Source: Actinophytocola sp963826035
GTDB taxonomy: Bacteria > Actinomycetota > Actinomycetes > Mycobacteriales > Pseudonocardiaceae
Direction of reading: 5' to 3'
Assembly (NCBI GenBank): GCA_963826035.1
Contig: CAWGVZ010000021.1
Location: 146,913-210,912 of the forward strand
Length of the DNA: 64,000 nt
Position 1 is the stretch's first letter. Each line of letters starts with the position of its first letter. Under the pieces are notes generated by a model, which saw only the letters and a list, made by a program, of their open reading frames with translations, did not search any database and was not told the DNA's origin. Of this stretch, positions 1 through 8,805 are shown piece by piece. A program made the translations under genes and the position numbers.

Positions 1-1
1 G

Positions 2-1021
2 GCGCTCGTGCTGACCTCGTGCACCAAGTCCGAGGACACGGGGAGTCAGTCGACGCCGGGCACGGGCGGTGCCCAGGTCGCCGAGGACGGCGCCGACGGG
101 CCCACCTGCACCCTGGAGCAGTACGGCTGCGCGAAGCTCGATCTCAAGGACGCGGCAATCGGTTTCTCCCAGTCGGAGAAGGAAGCCAACCCGTTTCGGA
201 TCGCCGAGACACAGTCGATCAGGGACGAGGCCGAGGCGCTCGGCGTCAAGCAGCTGCTCACCACGAACTCGAACTCGCAGCTGAGCAAGCAGATCTCCGA
301 CATTCAGGACATGATCAACCAGGGCGCGCAGGCGCTGATCGTGGCACCGCTGAACTCCGACGGTCTCGAGCCGGCCCTCGCGGCCGCGCGGGCCAAGGAC
401 ATCCCCGTCCTGACCATCGACCGCAAGGTGAACGCCGCGCCCTGCGAGGACTACGTCTCCTTCCTCGGCTCGGACTTCGTGGAGCAGGGCAAGCGGGCGG
501 CGCAGGAGATGGCCAAGGCGCTGGACAACAAGGGCACGGTCGCGATCCTGCTCGGCGCGTCCGGCAACAACGTGACCACCGACCGCACGAAGGGCTTCGT
601 GGACGAGCTGGCCGCCATCGCGCCGGAGATCGAGATCGCCGCGCAGCAGACGGGCGAGTTCACCCGCGAGAAGGGCCAGCAGGTGATGGAGCAGCTCATC
701 CAGGCCCAGCCCGACCTGAACGGCATGTGCGCGGAGAACGACGAGATGGCGCTCGGCGCCCTGGTCGCGCTGACCGGCGCGGGCAAGACCCCGGGTACCG
801 ACATCCAGCTGGTGTCGATCGACGGCACCCGCAACGCCGTGCAGAAGATCGTCGACGGTGCGCTGTTCGCGGTCGTGGAGTCCAACCCGCGCTTCGGCCC
901 GCTCGCGTTCGAGACGCTCGGCGCGTTCCTGTCCGGGGAGCCGGTCGCGCAGACCGTGGTGATCAGCGACAAGCTCTACGGCAAGGACAACGCCCCGGCC
1001 GAGGTCGCGAACGCGTACTGA
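2..1021 (+). CDS. Sugar ABC transporter substrate-binding lipoprotein (5' partial)
   Basis: The gene begins upstream of the window. Reading from base 2 gives A-L-V-L-T-S-C, a lipobox whose lipidated Cys is at bases 20-22, so only the start of the signal peptide is missing. The rest is a periplasmic-binding type 4 fold of the ribose/galactose class, with an IGFSQSE start, a D-x-I-N-Q-G-A-Q-A-L-I segment and a late V-S-I-D-G-T hinge region. The opening and the end (ISDKLYGKDNAP) look most like the galactofuranose binder YtfQ. It should sit outside the membrane and hand sugar to the permeases encoded downstream. The stop overlaps the ATPase start (TGATG), so the two are translationally coupled. 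The sugar itself is inferred. Confidence 0.88.
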   Translation, partial: ALVLTSCTKSEDTGSQSTPGTGGAQVAEDGADGPTCTLEQYGCAKLDLKDAAIGFSQSEKEANPFRIAETQSIRDEAEALGVKQLLTTNSNSQLSKQISDIQDMINQGAQALIVAPLNSDGLEPALAAARAKDIPVLTIDRKVNAAPCEDYVSFLGSDFVEQGKRAAQEMAKALDNKGTVAILLGASGNNVTTDRTKGFVDELAAIAPEIEIAAQQTGEFTREKGQQVMEQLIQAQPDLNGMCAENDEMALGALVALTGAGKTPGTDIQLVSIDGTRNAVQKIVDGALFAVVESNPRFGPLAFETLGAFLSGEPVAQTVVISDKLYGKDNAPAEVANAY

Positions 1022-2535
1022 TGGACGTCCTTTCCGCGGCATCGGTCGGCAAACGATTTCCAGGAGTGACCGCGCTGGCTGACGTCGACCTGACGCTGCG
1101 GGCCGGCGAGGTGCACGCGCTGGTCGGTGAGAACGGGGCCGGCAAGTCCACGCTCATCAAGGTCCTGACGGGCGTGTACGCGCCGGACGACGGCACGCTG
1201 ACCTACCTCGGTGCGCCAGCGGCGTTCGCGCGGCCGCTCGACGCGCAGGCCGCCGGGATCAGCACCGTCTACCAAGAGGTCAACCTGGTGCCGCTGATGT
1301 CGGTGGCCAGCAACGTCTTCCTCGGCCGCGAGCCGCGGAACCGGTTCGGTCTCGTGGATTTCCGCGCGATGCGGGCGCGGGCGCGTGCACTGCTCGACTC
1401 GTACGGCATCGAGGTGGACGTCACCCGGCCACTGCGTACGCTCGGCATGGGCGTGCAGCAGATGGTGGCCGTCGCACGCGCGGTGGCGGCCGACGCCCGC
1501 GTGGTGATCCTCGACGAACCGACGTCCTCGCTCGAAGCGCGCGAGGTGGACACGTTGTTCTCGATCGTGCGGCGGCTGCGCGAGGACGGCGTGGCGGTGC
1601 TGTACGTCAGCCACCGGCTCGACGAGCTGTACCGGATCTGCGACCGGGTCACCGTGTTGCGCGACGGCCGGCTTGTCCACAACGGACCGATGGCCGACCT
1701 GCCCCGGCTGCGGTTGGTGGCCATGATGCTCGGCCGCGACCTGGAGGAGGTGCGCCGCGAGGGCGCCACGAAGTTCGAGGGTGACCACACGGCCGATCGC
1801 GTGCCGGTGCTGGAAGCCGTTGGCCTGACGGCGAAACACCGGCTCTCCGATGTGGACGTGAGCGCGCGGCCCGGTGAGATCGTCGGGCTGGGCGGATTGT
1901 TGGGTGCCGGCCGCAGCGAGACGGCCATGGCCATCGCGGGCGCGGTGCCCGTGGAGTCCGGCTCGGTGACGGTGGACGGCAGGCGCCTGCGGGGCGGTTC
2001 GGTGGCCGTGGCCATGCGGGCCGGCGTGGTGATGCTGCCCGAGGATCGCAAGGCCGACGGGATTCTGCCGGAGCTGTCGGTGCGCGAGAACATCGTGCTG
2101 GCCGCGCTCCCCCGGCTCTCCCGCGTGGGTCTGGTGTCGCGGCGGCGGCAGAATGCCGTGGTGGACACGTTCATGCGGCGGCTGCGGATCAAGGCGGCCA
2201 GCCCGGACCAGCGGGTGGGCGAGATCTCCGGCGGCAACCAGCAGAAGGTGCTGCTCGCCAGGTTGCTGTGCATGGAGCCGAAGATCCTGCTGCTGGACGA
2301 GCCGACACGTGGGATCGACGTCGGCGCGAAGGCAGAGGCGCAGTCCTTTGTGGACGGACTGGCGTCGTCAGGCCTGGGCGTCGTGCTGATCTCCTCGGAG
2401 TTCGAGGAGGTGGTCGAGGGTTCGGACTCGATCGTCGTGCTGCGGGACGGGCGGGTGGTCACCCGGCTGACCGGCGCCGACGTCACCGAGGCGGCGCTGC
2501 TCGCCGCGCTGGCCGAGGGGGCCGAGGATGGCTGA
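1021..2535 (+). CDS. Sugar ABC transporter ATP-binding protein, two nucleotide-binding domains
   Basis: 504 aa, the usual size of RbsA/MglA/YtfR proteins. The first ABC domain has Walker A GENGAGKST (residues 36-44) and Walker B VVILDEPTSSL. The second has the relaxed P-loop GLLGAGRSE typical of the family, signature ISGGNQQK and Walker B ILLLDEPTRGID. It powers the importer formed with the two permeases on either side of base 3600. ATG at 1021 overlaps the previous stop, which fixes the start. The same DNA is also open further upstream in this frame, but that part is a shadow of the binding-protein gene. Confidence 0.93.
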   Translation: MDVLSAASVGKRFPGVTALADVDLTLRAGEVHALVGENGAGKSTLIKVLTGVYAPDDGTLTYLGAPAAFARPLDAQAAGISTVYQEVNLVPLMSVASNVFLGREPRNRFGLVDFRAMRARARALLDSYGIEVDVTRPLRTLGMGVQQMVAVARAVAADARVVILDEPTSSLEAREVDTLFSIVRRLREDGVAVLYVSHRLDELYRICDRVTVLRDGRLVHNGPMADLPRLRLVAMMLGRDLEEVRREGATKFEGDHTADRVPVLEAVGLTAKHRLSDVDVSARPGEIVGLGGLLGAGRSETAMAIAGAVPVESGSVTVDGRRLRGGSVAVAMRAGVVMLPEDRKADGILPELSVRENIVLAALPRLSRVGLVSRRRQNAVVDTFMRRLRIKAASPDQRVGEISGGNQQKVLLARLLCMEPKILLLDEPTRGIDVGAKAEAQSFVDGLASSGLGVVLISSEFEEVVEGSDSIVVLRDGRVVTRLTGADVTEAALLAALAEGAEDG

Positions 2536-3505
2536 ACGGAGCTTGCGGAGTGAGCATGCTTCAGATGTCGCCGTGCGCCGGCGGGTGTGGTTGCGGGACA
2601 ACGGGGTCTACGCGGCGATCGTCGTGCTGGTCGGCTACGACCTCGTTCTCACGGAGAACGTCGCCACCGTGGCGAACCTGAACACCCAGCTCGTGCAGGT
2701 GGCGCCGGTGCTGATCGTTGCGCTGGGCATGGCGCTGGTGATCGGCACGGAGGGCGTGGACCTGTCGGTCGGTTCGGTGATGGCGATCGCCGCGGCCATC
2801 CTTCCGCTGTACCTGGGTTACGGGATCCTGCCGGCCGTCGGGTTGGCGCTCGTCGCGGGCGCCATGTGCGGTCTGCTGAACGGGACGCTCGTAGCGGTGG
2901 TCGGCATCCAACCGATCGTCGCGACGCTCGCGCTGCTGGTCGGCGGGCGCGGTCTGGCGCTGGTCCTGGCCGACGGGCAGCTGAAGGACATCCGCAATCC
3001 CGAGCTGCTGGATCTGGGCTCCGGCAAGGCGTTCGGCGTGCCGTACGTGGTGCTCATCGCCGTCGTGCTCGCCGTACTCGTGTGGCTGCTAGTGCGGTAC
3101 ACGACGTTCGGCCGGCAGCTGGTGGCGGTCGGCGGCAACCGGTCGGCCAGTGCGCTGGCCGGGCTGCCGGTGCGCCGGGTGCTGCTGACCACGTACGTGA
3201 TCGCCGGGGTGCTCGCCGCGATCGCGGGGATCCTGGCGACCGCCAGGCTGACGGCGTCCGACCCGTCGGCCGTCGGGAACCTGATCGAGCTGTCCGCCAT
3301 CACGGCCGTCGTGGTGGGCGGCACCCCGCTCACCGGCGGGCGGGTCCGCATCCTCGGCACGGTGGCCGGCGCGCTGCTCATGCAACTGATCACCGCGACG
3401 CTGATCAAGCACAACCTGCCGGACTCGACGGCGCAGATCGTCCAGGCGGCGATCATCGTGGTGGCCGTCTACCTGCAGCGCAGCCGGCGAGGGGGAACCC
3501 CATGA
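2528..3505 (+). CDS. Sugar ABC transporter permease, first of two
   Basis: 325 aa of the BPD_transp_2 family (RbsC/YtfT type), with eight or more hydrophobic segments. The conserved cytoplasmic stretch is visible as G-T-E-G-V-D-L-S-V-G-S near residue 77, and the late V-V-G-G-T-x-L-T-G-G motif is present. It overlaps the ATPase gene by 8 nt. In ribose systems this permease forms a homodimer. Here a second, different permease follows, which points to a heterodimer as in the YtfT/YjfF galactofuranose importer. Confidence 0.92.
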   Translation: MAERSLRSEHASDVAVRRRVWLRDNGVYAAIVVLVGYDLVLTENVATVANLNTQLVQVAPVLIVALGMALVIGTEGVDLSVGSVMAIAAAILPLYLGYGILPAVGLALVAGAMCGLLNGTLVAVVGIQPIVATLALLVGGRGLALVLADGQLKDIRNPELLDLGSGKAFGVPYVVLIAVVLAVLVWLLVRYTTFGRQLVAVGGNRSASALAGLPVRRVLLTTYVIAGVLAAIAGILATARLTASDPSAVGNLIELSAITAVVVGGTPLTGGRVRILGTVAGALLMQLITATLIKHNLPDSTAQIVQAAIIVVAVYLQRSRRGGTP

Positions 3506-3681
3506 CGAACGAATGGACCATTCGCTCGGGAAAGTTGTCCACAGGCCCGCGCATCGCTAGGTCCCCCCACCAACCCCCGATAGACTGGAAGCACGGGGTG
3601 CCCCCGGAGAGGGTGGGGGCTGCATCGCGCGCGTGGAAGTCGATCTTGGTGCCCCAGTCGGGCGCGGGTGGTGGCCAATGA
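3502..3681 (+). CDS. 59-codon ORF linking the two permease genes (uncertain)
   Basis: ATG at 3502 overlaps the stop of the first permease (ATGA), and TGA at 3679-3681 overlaps the ATG of the second permease (ATGA again). The 59-aa product is basic and Pro/Gly-rich, has no membrane segment and matches no family I know. The DNA holds a GC-rich inverted repeat (CCCCACC ... GGTGGGG) and an in-frame stop in the other frames. It could be a coupling leader peptide or an inserted non-coding remnant that happens to be open. Double ATGA coupling is the only positive evidence for translation. Confidence 0.35.
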   Translation: MTNEWTIRSGKLSTGPRIARSPHQPPIDWKHGVPPERVGAASRAWKSILVPQSGAGGGQ

Positions 3682-4652
3682 CCGCCGGTGTGATGACCCG
3701 CAAGGAGCGCGCCGCCAGCCTGGTCCAGCGGCGAGGCTCGATCGTCGTACTGGTGCTCGTCGTGGTGGTGGCGGCGTTGTCGTTCGAGTCGTTCGCCACG
3801 GTCGGCAACGCGCAGAACGTGGCGCTGCGCAGCTCGTTCCTGGCGATCATCGCGCTCGGCATGACGTTCGTGATCATCTCGGGTGGCATCGACCTGTCGG
3901 TCGGCTCGGTGTACGCGCTCGGCGGAGTCCTTGCCGCGTACGGGATCCAGTGGGGCAGCCTCGTAGGACTCCTGCTGCCGCTCGTGGTGTGCGGCGCGAT
4001 CGGGCTGCTCAACGGGGTGCTCGTCGCGTACGGCCGGCTCGCCCCGTTCATCGTCACGCTCGCCACCCTGCTCGGCGCCCGCGGCCTGCTGCTGGCGATC
4101 ACCGACGAAGGCTCGACCACCCGCATCATGCCGCGCGACGCGTGGCTCACCGAACTGGGGCAGGGCACATTCCTCGGCCTGGGCCTGCCCGTGTGGATCG
4201 CCGTGGTCCTGTTCGCCGGCGGCATCGTCGTCCTGGACCGCACCCGGTTCGGACAGTCCACAGTGGCCATCGGCGGCAGCCGCGAGGCCGCCACGCTGAT
4301 GGGCCTTCCCGTCGCCCGCAACACCATGCTGCTCTACCTGGGCAGCGGGCTGGCCGCGGGACTCGCCGGCGCGCTGGCCGCCGCCTACTCGGCGTCCGGC
4401 GTGACGATCGTCGGCGAGGGCCTCGAGTTGGAGGCCATCGCGGCCGTGGTGATCGGCGGCACCCTGTTGACCGGCGGCGCCGGCACGGTCGGCGGCACCC
4501 TCGCCGGAGTGCTGCTGCTGAGCGTGATCCAGAACGTGATCAACCAGATCGGCACGCTGTCCTCGCATTACCAGATGGTGGTCAGCGGCACGTTCCTTGC
4601 CGTCGTGGTTGCTGTGCAGGCGTACCTGAGTCGCGCCTACCTGCGGCGGTAG
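3678..4652 (+). CDS. Sugar ABC transporter permease, second of two
   Basis: 324 aa from ATG 3678, BPD_transp_2 family (YjfF type). It has the ISGGIDLSVGSVYALGG cytoplasmic motif and a late V-V-I-G-G-T-L-L-T-G-G motif, with about nine hydrophobic helices. The frame is open to 3633, but those extra residues are polar and proline/glycine-rich, and ATG 3678 couples to the preceding stop. A start at ATG 3693 is also possible. It is clearly diverged from the first permease, so the pair is not a recent duplication. It closes the transport part of the operon 24 nt before the secreted glycosidase. Confidence 0.9.
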   Translation: MTAGVMTRKERAASLVQRRGSIVVLVLVVVVAALSFESFATVGNAQNVALRSSFLAIIALGMTFVIISGGIDLSVGSVYALGGVLAAYGIQWGSLVGLLLPLVVCGAIGLLNGVLVAYGRLAPFIVTLATLLGARGLLLAITDEGSTTRIMPRDAWLTELGQGTFLGLGLPVWIAVVLFAGGIVVLDRTRFGQSTVAIGGSREAATLMGLPVARNTMLLYLGSGLAAGLAGALAAAYSASGVTIVGEGLELEAIAAVVIGGTLLTGGAGTVGGTLAGVLLLSVIQNVINQIGTLSSHYQMVVSGTFLAVVVAVQAYLSRAYLRR

Positions 4653-4676
4653 CACTAGTGAGGGAGGTTGACCGCA

Positions 4677-7148
4677 ATGTCGGTTCGACGAAGAATGATC
4701 GGTGCGCTCGCTGCGGGCGCCCTGGTGACGGCGCTCCTGCCAGCGCTGCCGGCGGCCGCTGATCCGGGGTACACACCGGGCACGCCGCCGCTCACCACAC
4801 CGTGGACCCATCTGGTGGGGCCGAACAACGCGCTGCCGGAGTACCCGCGCCCGCAGCTGACGCGGCCGGACTGGAAGAACCTGAACGGAGTGTGGGAGTT
4901 CGCGGCCGCCGCCGAGGGTGAGGCGCCGCCGGTAGGGGAAGCGCTCGACGAACGCGTGCTCGTGCCGTATCCGATCGAGTCGGCGCTGTCGGGCATCCAG
5001 CGCAGCGAGGAACGGATGTGGTACCGCCGCACGTTCGACGTGCCGTCGTCGTGGCGGAAGGACCGGCTGGTACTGAACTTCGGCGCCGTCGACTACGACA
5101 CGACCGTGTGGGTCAACGGAAAACAGGTGACCACGCACCGCGGCGGCTACGACTCGTTCCAGGTGGACATCACGGATGCGTTGAAGCGGCACGGTTCCCA
5201 GGAGTTGATCGTCGGCGTCGAAGACCTGACCGACGCCACCTGGCAGCCGGTCGGCAAGCAGCGCCAGGTTCCCGACCGCGGCATCTTCTACACGGGCAGC
5301 TCGGGGATCTGGCAGACCGTGTGGCTGGAACCGGTGGCGCCCAAGCACATCACCGAGCTGGACATGACCCCGGACATCTCGGACGGCAGCCTGGCGCTGA
5401 CCGCGCACGCGAGCGGCGGCACAGTGGAGGCGGCCGCGTACGACCGGGGCTGGCTGGTCGGCAAGGTGCGCGGCCCGGCGAACTCGGAGCTGCGCCTGCC
5501 GGTCCCCAACGCCAAGCTGTGGTCGCCGGACTCGCCGTTCCTGTACGACCTGCGGGTGTCCCTTGTGGAGCGTCACCGCACGGTGGACCGGGTCGGCTCG
5601 TACTTCGGCATGCGTGAGATCGGCACCGCGCCAGGCGCGGACGGCAAGCTGCGCATGACGTTGAACGGCGAGATCCTGTTCCACATGTCCACACTGGACC
5701 AGGGCTTCTGGCCGGACGGCATCCACACGGCGCCCACGGACGCGGCGCTGCGGTTCGACCTCGAGCAGCACAAGGTGCTCGGCTTCAATACGGTGCGCAA
5801 GCACATCAAGGTTGAGCCGGACCGCTGGTACTACCACGCGGACAAGCTGGGTCTGCTGGTGTGGCAGGACATGCCGTCGATGAAGACGTCGAACGAGTTG
5901 CCGCCGCCGGAGGCACGGGAGCAGTTCAAGGCCGAGCTGCGCACGATGGTGGACGAACACAAGGACTGGACGTCCATTGTGGTCTGGGTGCCGTTCAACG
6001 AGGGTTGGGGCGAATGGGACCGGGTCGAGACCGGCGAGATCGCCGACTCGGTGAAGGCACAGGATCCGAGCCGGCTGGTGAACGCACACAGCGGCGTGAA
6101 CTGTTGTGCGTCCAAGGGCGACTCCGGCCGCGGCGACATGATCGATCACCACGCGTATGTTGGCCCGGCATCCCCGGCGCCCGAGGACGACCGGGTGTCG
6201 GCGGACGGCGAGCACGGCGGCTTCGGCCTGGAGGTCGAGGACCACATGTGGTTCGGCGAGGGACACGCGTACGAGATGACGCCCGACTCGGCCACGCTCA
6301 CCAGGCGGTACGTGGAGAACCAGACCGATGTGCTGAAAGCCGCGCAGGAGTGCGGGATCAGCGGTGCCATCTACACGCAGATAACGGATGTGGAGCACGA
6401 GGTCAACGGCTTCTTCACCTATGACCGACAGGTGGAGAAGATGGACTTCGCGCAGGTCCGGGCGATCAACGAGAAGATCATCGAGGAGGCGGACGGCACG
6501 GGCAGCGGCGTGGAACCGCCGCCCGGCACTCCTGGCCCGGACGGCATCGCGTACTACCCGTTCTCGGAGGGCACCGGCACAACCACGGCCGACGAGGTGG
6601 GTTCCCATGACGCCACCCTGGTCAACGGTCCGACGTGGACGACCGGTACCAGCGGCAATGCCCTACAGTTCAACAACTCCTATGTGGACACGGGTGCGTC
6701 GTTGGTTGACACCACGACGAACAACTACACGGTGGCGGCGTGGGTGAAGCTCGACAGTCTGGGCGGCTTCGCGACGGCCGTGAGCCAGGACGGGGCGGTG
6801 AACAGCGGCTACTTCCTGCAATACTCGGGTCAGGACAACAGGTTCGCGTTCAGTTTCGTCGGCGCGCGGGCACTGGCGCCGGCCGTCCCGGAGACGGGTC
6901 GCTGGTATCATTTGACAGGCGTGCGCGACGCGTCGACGGGCACGCTGACGCTGTACGTGGACGGTGAGCGGGCCGGCTCCACGTCGGCATGCGTCGGCGC
7001 ACCGGCGGCGGGCAACACGGTGATCGGGCGGGCCCAGTTCGGCGGCAACCAGGTCGACCACTGGCGCGGAGCCATCGACCAGGTGCACGTGTACGACCGG
7101 GCACTGCCGGACGCGGAGGTCCGGGCGCTCTACGAGTCGGGTCGGTAG
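4677..7148 (+). CDS. Secreted glycoside hydrolase family 2 enzyme with C-terminal LamG domain
   Basis: 823 aa. ATG 4677 is preceded by GGGAGG about 9 nt upstream. A Sec signal peptide (ALVTALLPALPAAA) ends near residue 26. The GH2 jelly-roll sugar-binding domain follows (YRRTFDVPSSW, then DYDTTVWVNGKQV), then the immunoglobulin-like and TIM-barrel domains. The acid/base Glu lies in PFNEGWG (about residue 442). The nucleophile is probably the Glu of GEHGGFGL (about residue 512), where most relatives have GEFGG. After a Pro/Gly linker, residues about 620-820 form a LamG/concanavalin-like carbohydrate-binding domain. It probably releases the sugar imported by the four transporter proteins upstream. 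GH2 contains beta-galactosidases, glucuronidases, mannosidases and actinobacterial galactofuranosidases, so the exact bond is unknown. Confidence 0.88.
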   Translation: MSVRRRMIGALAAGALVTALLPALPAAADPGYTPGTPPLTTPWTHLVGPNNALPEYPRPQLTRPDWKNLNGVWEFAAAAEGEAPPVGEALDERVLVPYPIESALSGIQRSEERMWYRRTFDVPSSWRKDRLVLNFGAVDYDTTVWVNGKQVTTHRGGYDSFQVDITDALKRHGSQELIVGVEDLTDATWQPVGKQRQVPDRGIFYTGSSGIWQTVWLEPVAPKHITELDMTPDISDGSLALTAHASGGTVEAAAYDRGWLVGKVRGPANSELRLPVPNAKLWSPDSPFLYDLRVSLVERHRTVDRVGSYFGMREIGTAPGADGKLRMTLNGEILFHMSTLDQGFWPDGIHTAPTDAALRFDLEQHKVLGFNTVRKHIKVEPDRWYYHADKLGLLVWQDMPSMKTSNELPPPEAREQFKAELRTMVDEHKDWTSIVVWVPFNEGWGEWDRVETGEIADSVKAQDPSRLVNAHSGVNCCASKGDSGRGDMIDHHAYVGPASPAPEDDRVSADGEHGGFGLEVEDHMWFGEGHAYEMTPDSATLTRRYVENQTDVLKAAQECGISGAIYTQITDVEHEVNGFFTYDRQVEKMDFAQVRAINEKIIEEADGTGSGVEPPPGTPGPDGIAYYPFSEGTGTTTADEVGSHDATLVNGPTWTTGTSGNALQFNNSYVDTGASLVDTTTNNYTVAAWVKLDSLGGFATAVSQDGAVNSGYFLQYSGQDNRFAFSFVGARALAPAVPETGRWYHLTGVRDASTGTLTLYVDGERAGSTSACVGAPAAGNTVIGRAQFGGNQVDHWRGAIDQVHVYDRALPDAEVRALYESGR

Positions 7149-7154
7149 TTCGGG

Positions 7155-7340
7155 TCAGCCGGGCAGTTGGTCGAGAAGCCGAGACCAGCTGCCCGGCTCG
7201 AACTTGAGGATCGGGCCATCGGGCCTCTTGCTGTCCCGCACCCCTACGAGCATCGACCCGCGCGCAACCTCGACGCAGTTGATCTCTGCTCCACTGAAGC
7301 TGCTCTTGCGCCAGGTGCCGAACTCGATGAGCGCGGACAT
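7155..7340 (-). CDS. DUF397 small protein
   Basis: 61 aa with the standard DUF397 layout: W-R-K-S-S-F-S-G (residues 10-17), N-C-V-E-V-A, then V-x-D-S-K-R-P-D-G-P-I-L, and a W near the end. Such proteins are encoded next to DUF5753 helix-turn-helix regulators in actinomycetes (whiJ- and abaA-like loci) and act in the same regulatory unit, often in development or antibiotic control. The partner regulator lies immediately upstream on the same strand and overlaps it. It converges on the GH2 gene with a 6-nt gap. Confidence 0.85.
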   Translation of the reverse strand: MSALIEFGTWRKSSFSGAEINCVEVARGSMLVGVRDSKRPDGPILKFEPGSWSRLLDQLPG

Positions 7341-8207
7341 CGCGCTACCCCGCTCTCCTCCATGTCCTCGGCGATCGCGCGTAGCAGCCCCTGCGACTCC
7401 TGCCCACCCAGCGCCAAGTCCGTCGACCTCTCCGCAGCCAGCTTATACTCCCCAACCTCCACGGGATCGTCCGGAAAGATGGCAGATCTTCGGCCCTCTA
7501 TGAGGACCACTGGCGCCTCGTCTGCGAATTCCAGCACTACGAACGCGCCTTGCAACGCCGGATGCGTAACTACGCTTTTCGGGATCACACGAATCGAGAC
7601 ATGCGGTTGCTCCGCCTGGTCGGCCATGTGGCGAAGCTGCCTGACCATCACACCGTGCCCGCCCACCGGCTGCCGAAGCGATAGCTCGGTGACCACGAAC
7701 ACCAGCTCCGGCGGGTGCGGGCGCACAAGTAGCTCCTGCCGACCCATCCGCCGCGCGATCCGTCCCGGGATCTGCGACTTGTTCACTTCGAGCGCGATCA
7801 GCACCGCATGCGTGTACTCGGCAGTCTGCAACAGCCCCGGGACGAGCAGCGGCTCCACGATCGATTACCCGACTCGCCCGTCTCTCGAACGCGAGGTAGG
7901 TGCGGGCCTGGTCGCTGAGGTCGGCATTGGTCTTCTCCCACCAAGCCCCGAGTTCACCGCGGGCCATGCGCATGGTCCTGTCACGATCGGCGCCCATCAC
8001 CCCGATGGCTGCCAGGATGGCGGAGACCTCGTCGGTGGTCGTATCGGGCCGCAGCCCACGTTCCAACCGGCTCATGGTGTTGGCCGACCACCCCAGTACG
8101 GCTCCCACCTTCTCCAAGCTCAGGCCCGCTTTCTCCCGGTGGTGCCGCAGCTCCATGCCAAGCCCGCGCTCGCCGACCCCTCCGGGCGGCTTCGCCTTCC
8201 GCGACAT
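7244..8207 (-). pseudogene. XRE-family helix-turn-helix DUF5753 regulator, frameshifted
   Basis: From ATG 8207 the N-terminal frame reads a Cro/CI-type HTH (L-R-H-H-R-E-K-A-G-L-S-L-E-K-V-G, residues 20-35, then W-S-A-N-T-M-S-R-L-E-R-G) and reaches T-Y-L-A-F-E-R-R-A-S-R-V. Near 7858-7866 the frame breaks. The rest of the DUF5753 domain (EPLLVPGLLQTAEY onward, to L-R-A-I-A-E-D-M) continues in the next frame from GTG 7858. One inserted or deleted base would rejoin them. The second frame then runs about 97 nt into the DUF397 gene instead of stopping at its start, so a second indel near 7350 is possible. This is either real decay or sequencing error. Confidence 0.82.
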
Positions 8208-8408
8208 TGTCAGTCCTCACCAATTCCTTGTCACACCTCGACAAGAGGCTCACTGAATGCGTTTGCCGAGCCAGTCGAATTCATCCGAATGGACATTCAC
8301 GAACAGCTCAAGTTGGTGCCAATCTAACCGACAACACAACAGGCGGCACGAGTTCGACCTCTCCTCCCGTTTCCGTGCCGCCGCCCGCTCATCAATTCAG
8401 GAGTCCAC

Positions 8409-8678
8409 ATGTCACTGGCGCCACCGGGAATCGCTCGCCGCTGGACAGTCATCGGCCACACCCTCGACCACTGGGAATGCACCACGATCATCGATCTACC
8501 CGCCGGCGAGGACGATCGGATTCTGATCCATCCGGCGGCCGTGACCACGTACTCGGTCGCCATCAATCGCAGGTCCGCGAGAATGCTGATGCACACGATG
8601 GAATCCGATGACGCGTGCACGGTACCCGCCGAACACCCCACACACGGGAGCCACCTGCTGGGCACGGCCCAGTCATGA
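8409..8678 (+). pseudogene. Hypothetical gene, 5' part, interrupted by the IS
   Basis: ATG 8409 follows AGGAG with good spacing. The frame encodes 85 native codons up to the insertion point at 8662/8663, then a few IS-encoded codons and a TGA at 8676. The protein (MSLAPPGIARRW start, I-H-P-A-A-V-T-T-Y and M-L-M-H-T-M-E stretches) is not a family I recognise. It diverges from the DUF5753 regulator, an arrangement often seen for a third partner of such pairs. The 3' part lies at 10031-10238 in the same frame. Confidence 0.75.
8654..8662. repeat. IS target-site duplication, left copy
   Basis: CCTGCTGGG, identical to 10031-10039. In both flanks the repeat has the same phase relative to the interrupted hypothetical ORF. 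Confidence 0.9.
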
Positions 8679-8743
8679 TCACGTGGTGAAGTTACTATCG
8701 TCACCCTGCGTGTCCGCCTGAAGATGGTGGGCCGGGCGAAAGA

Positions 8744-8805
8744 GACGACCTTCTGTCTGAGAATATTTGGTTACCACGCCAATAGCCTCAAGACAGAAGG
8801 TCGTC
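8744..8805 (+). promoter_or_regulatory. Hairpin over the transposase translation start
   Basis: A 15-bp perfect inverted repeat: GACGACCTTCTGTCT at 8744-8758 and its complement at 8791-8805. The right arm contains AGAAGGT, a possible Shine-Dalgarno for the in-frame TTG at 8809, and the loop contains the upstream TTG at 8767. Transcripts entering from outside would fold this stem and hide the ribosome site, a known way for insertion sequences to limit transposase made by read-through. The function is inferred. Confidence 0.6.

Noticed and set aside
3453..6608. 1051-codon open frame on the minus strand
   Set aside because: It is antisense to well-supported permease and GH2 genes, is dominated by R/H/A/G as expected of a high-GC shadow frame, and has no domains.
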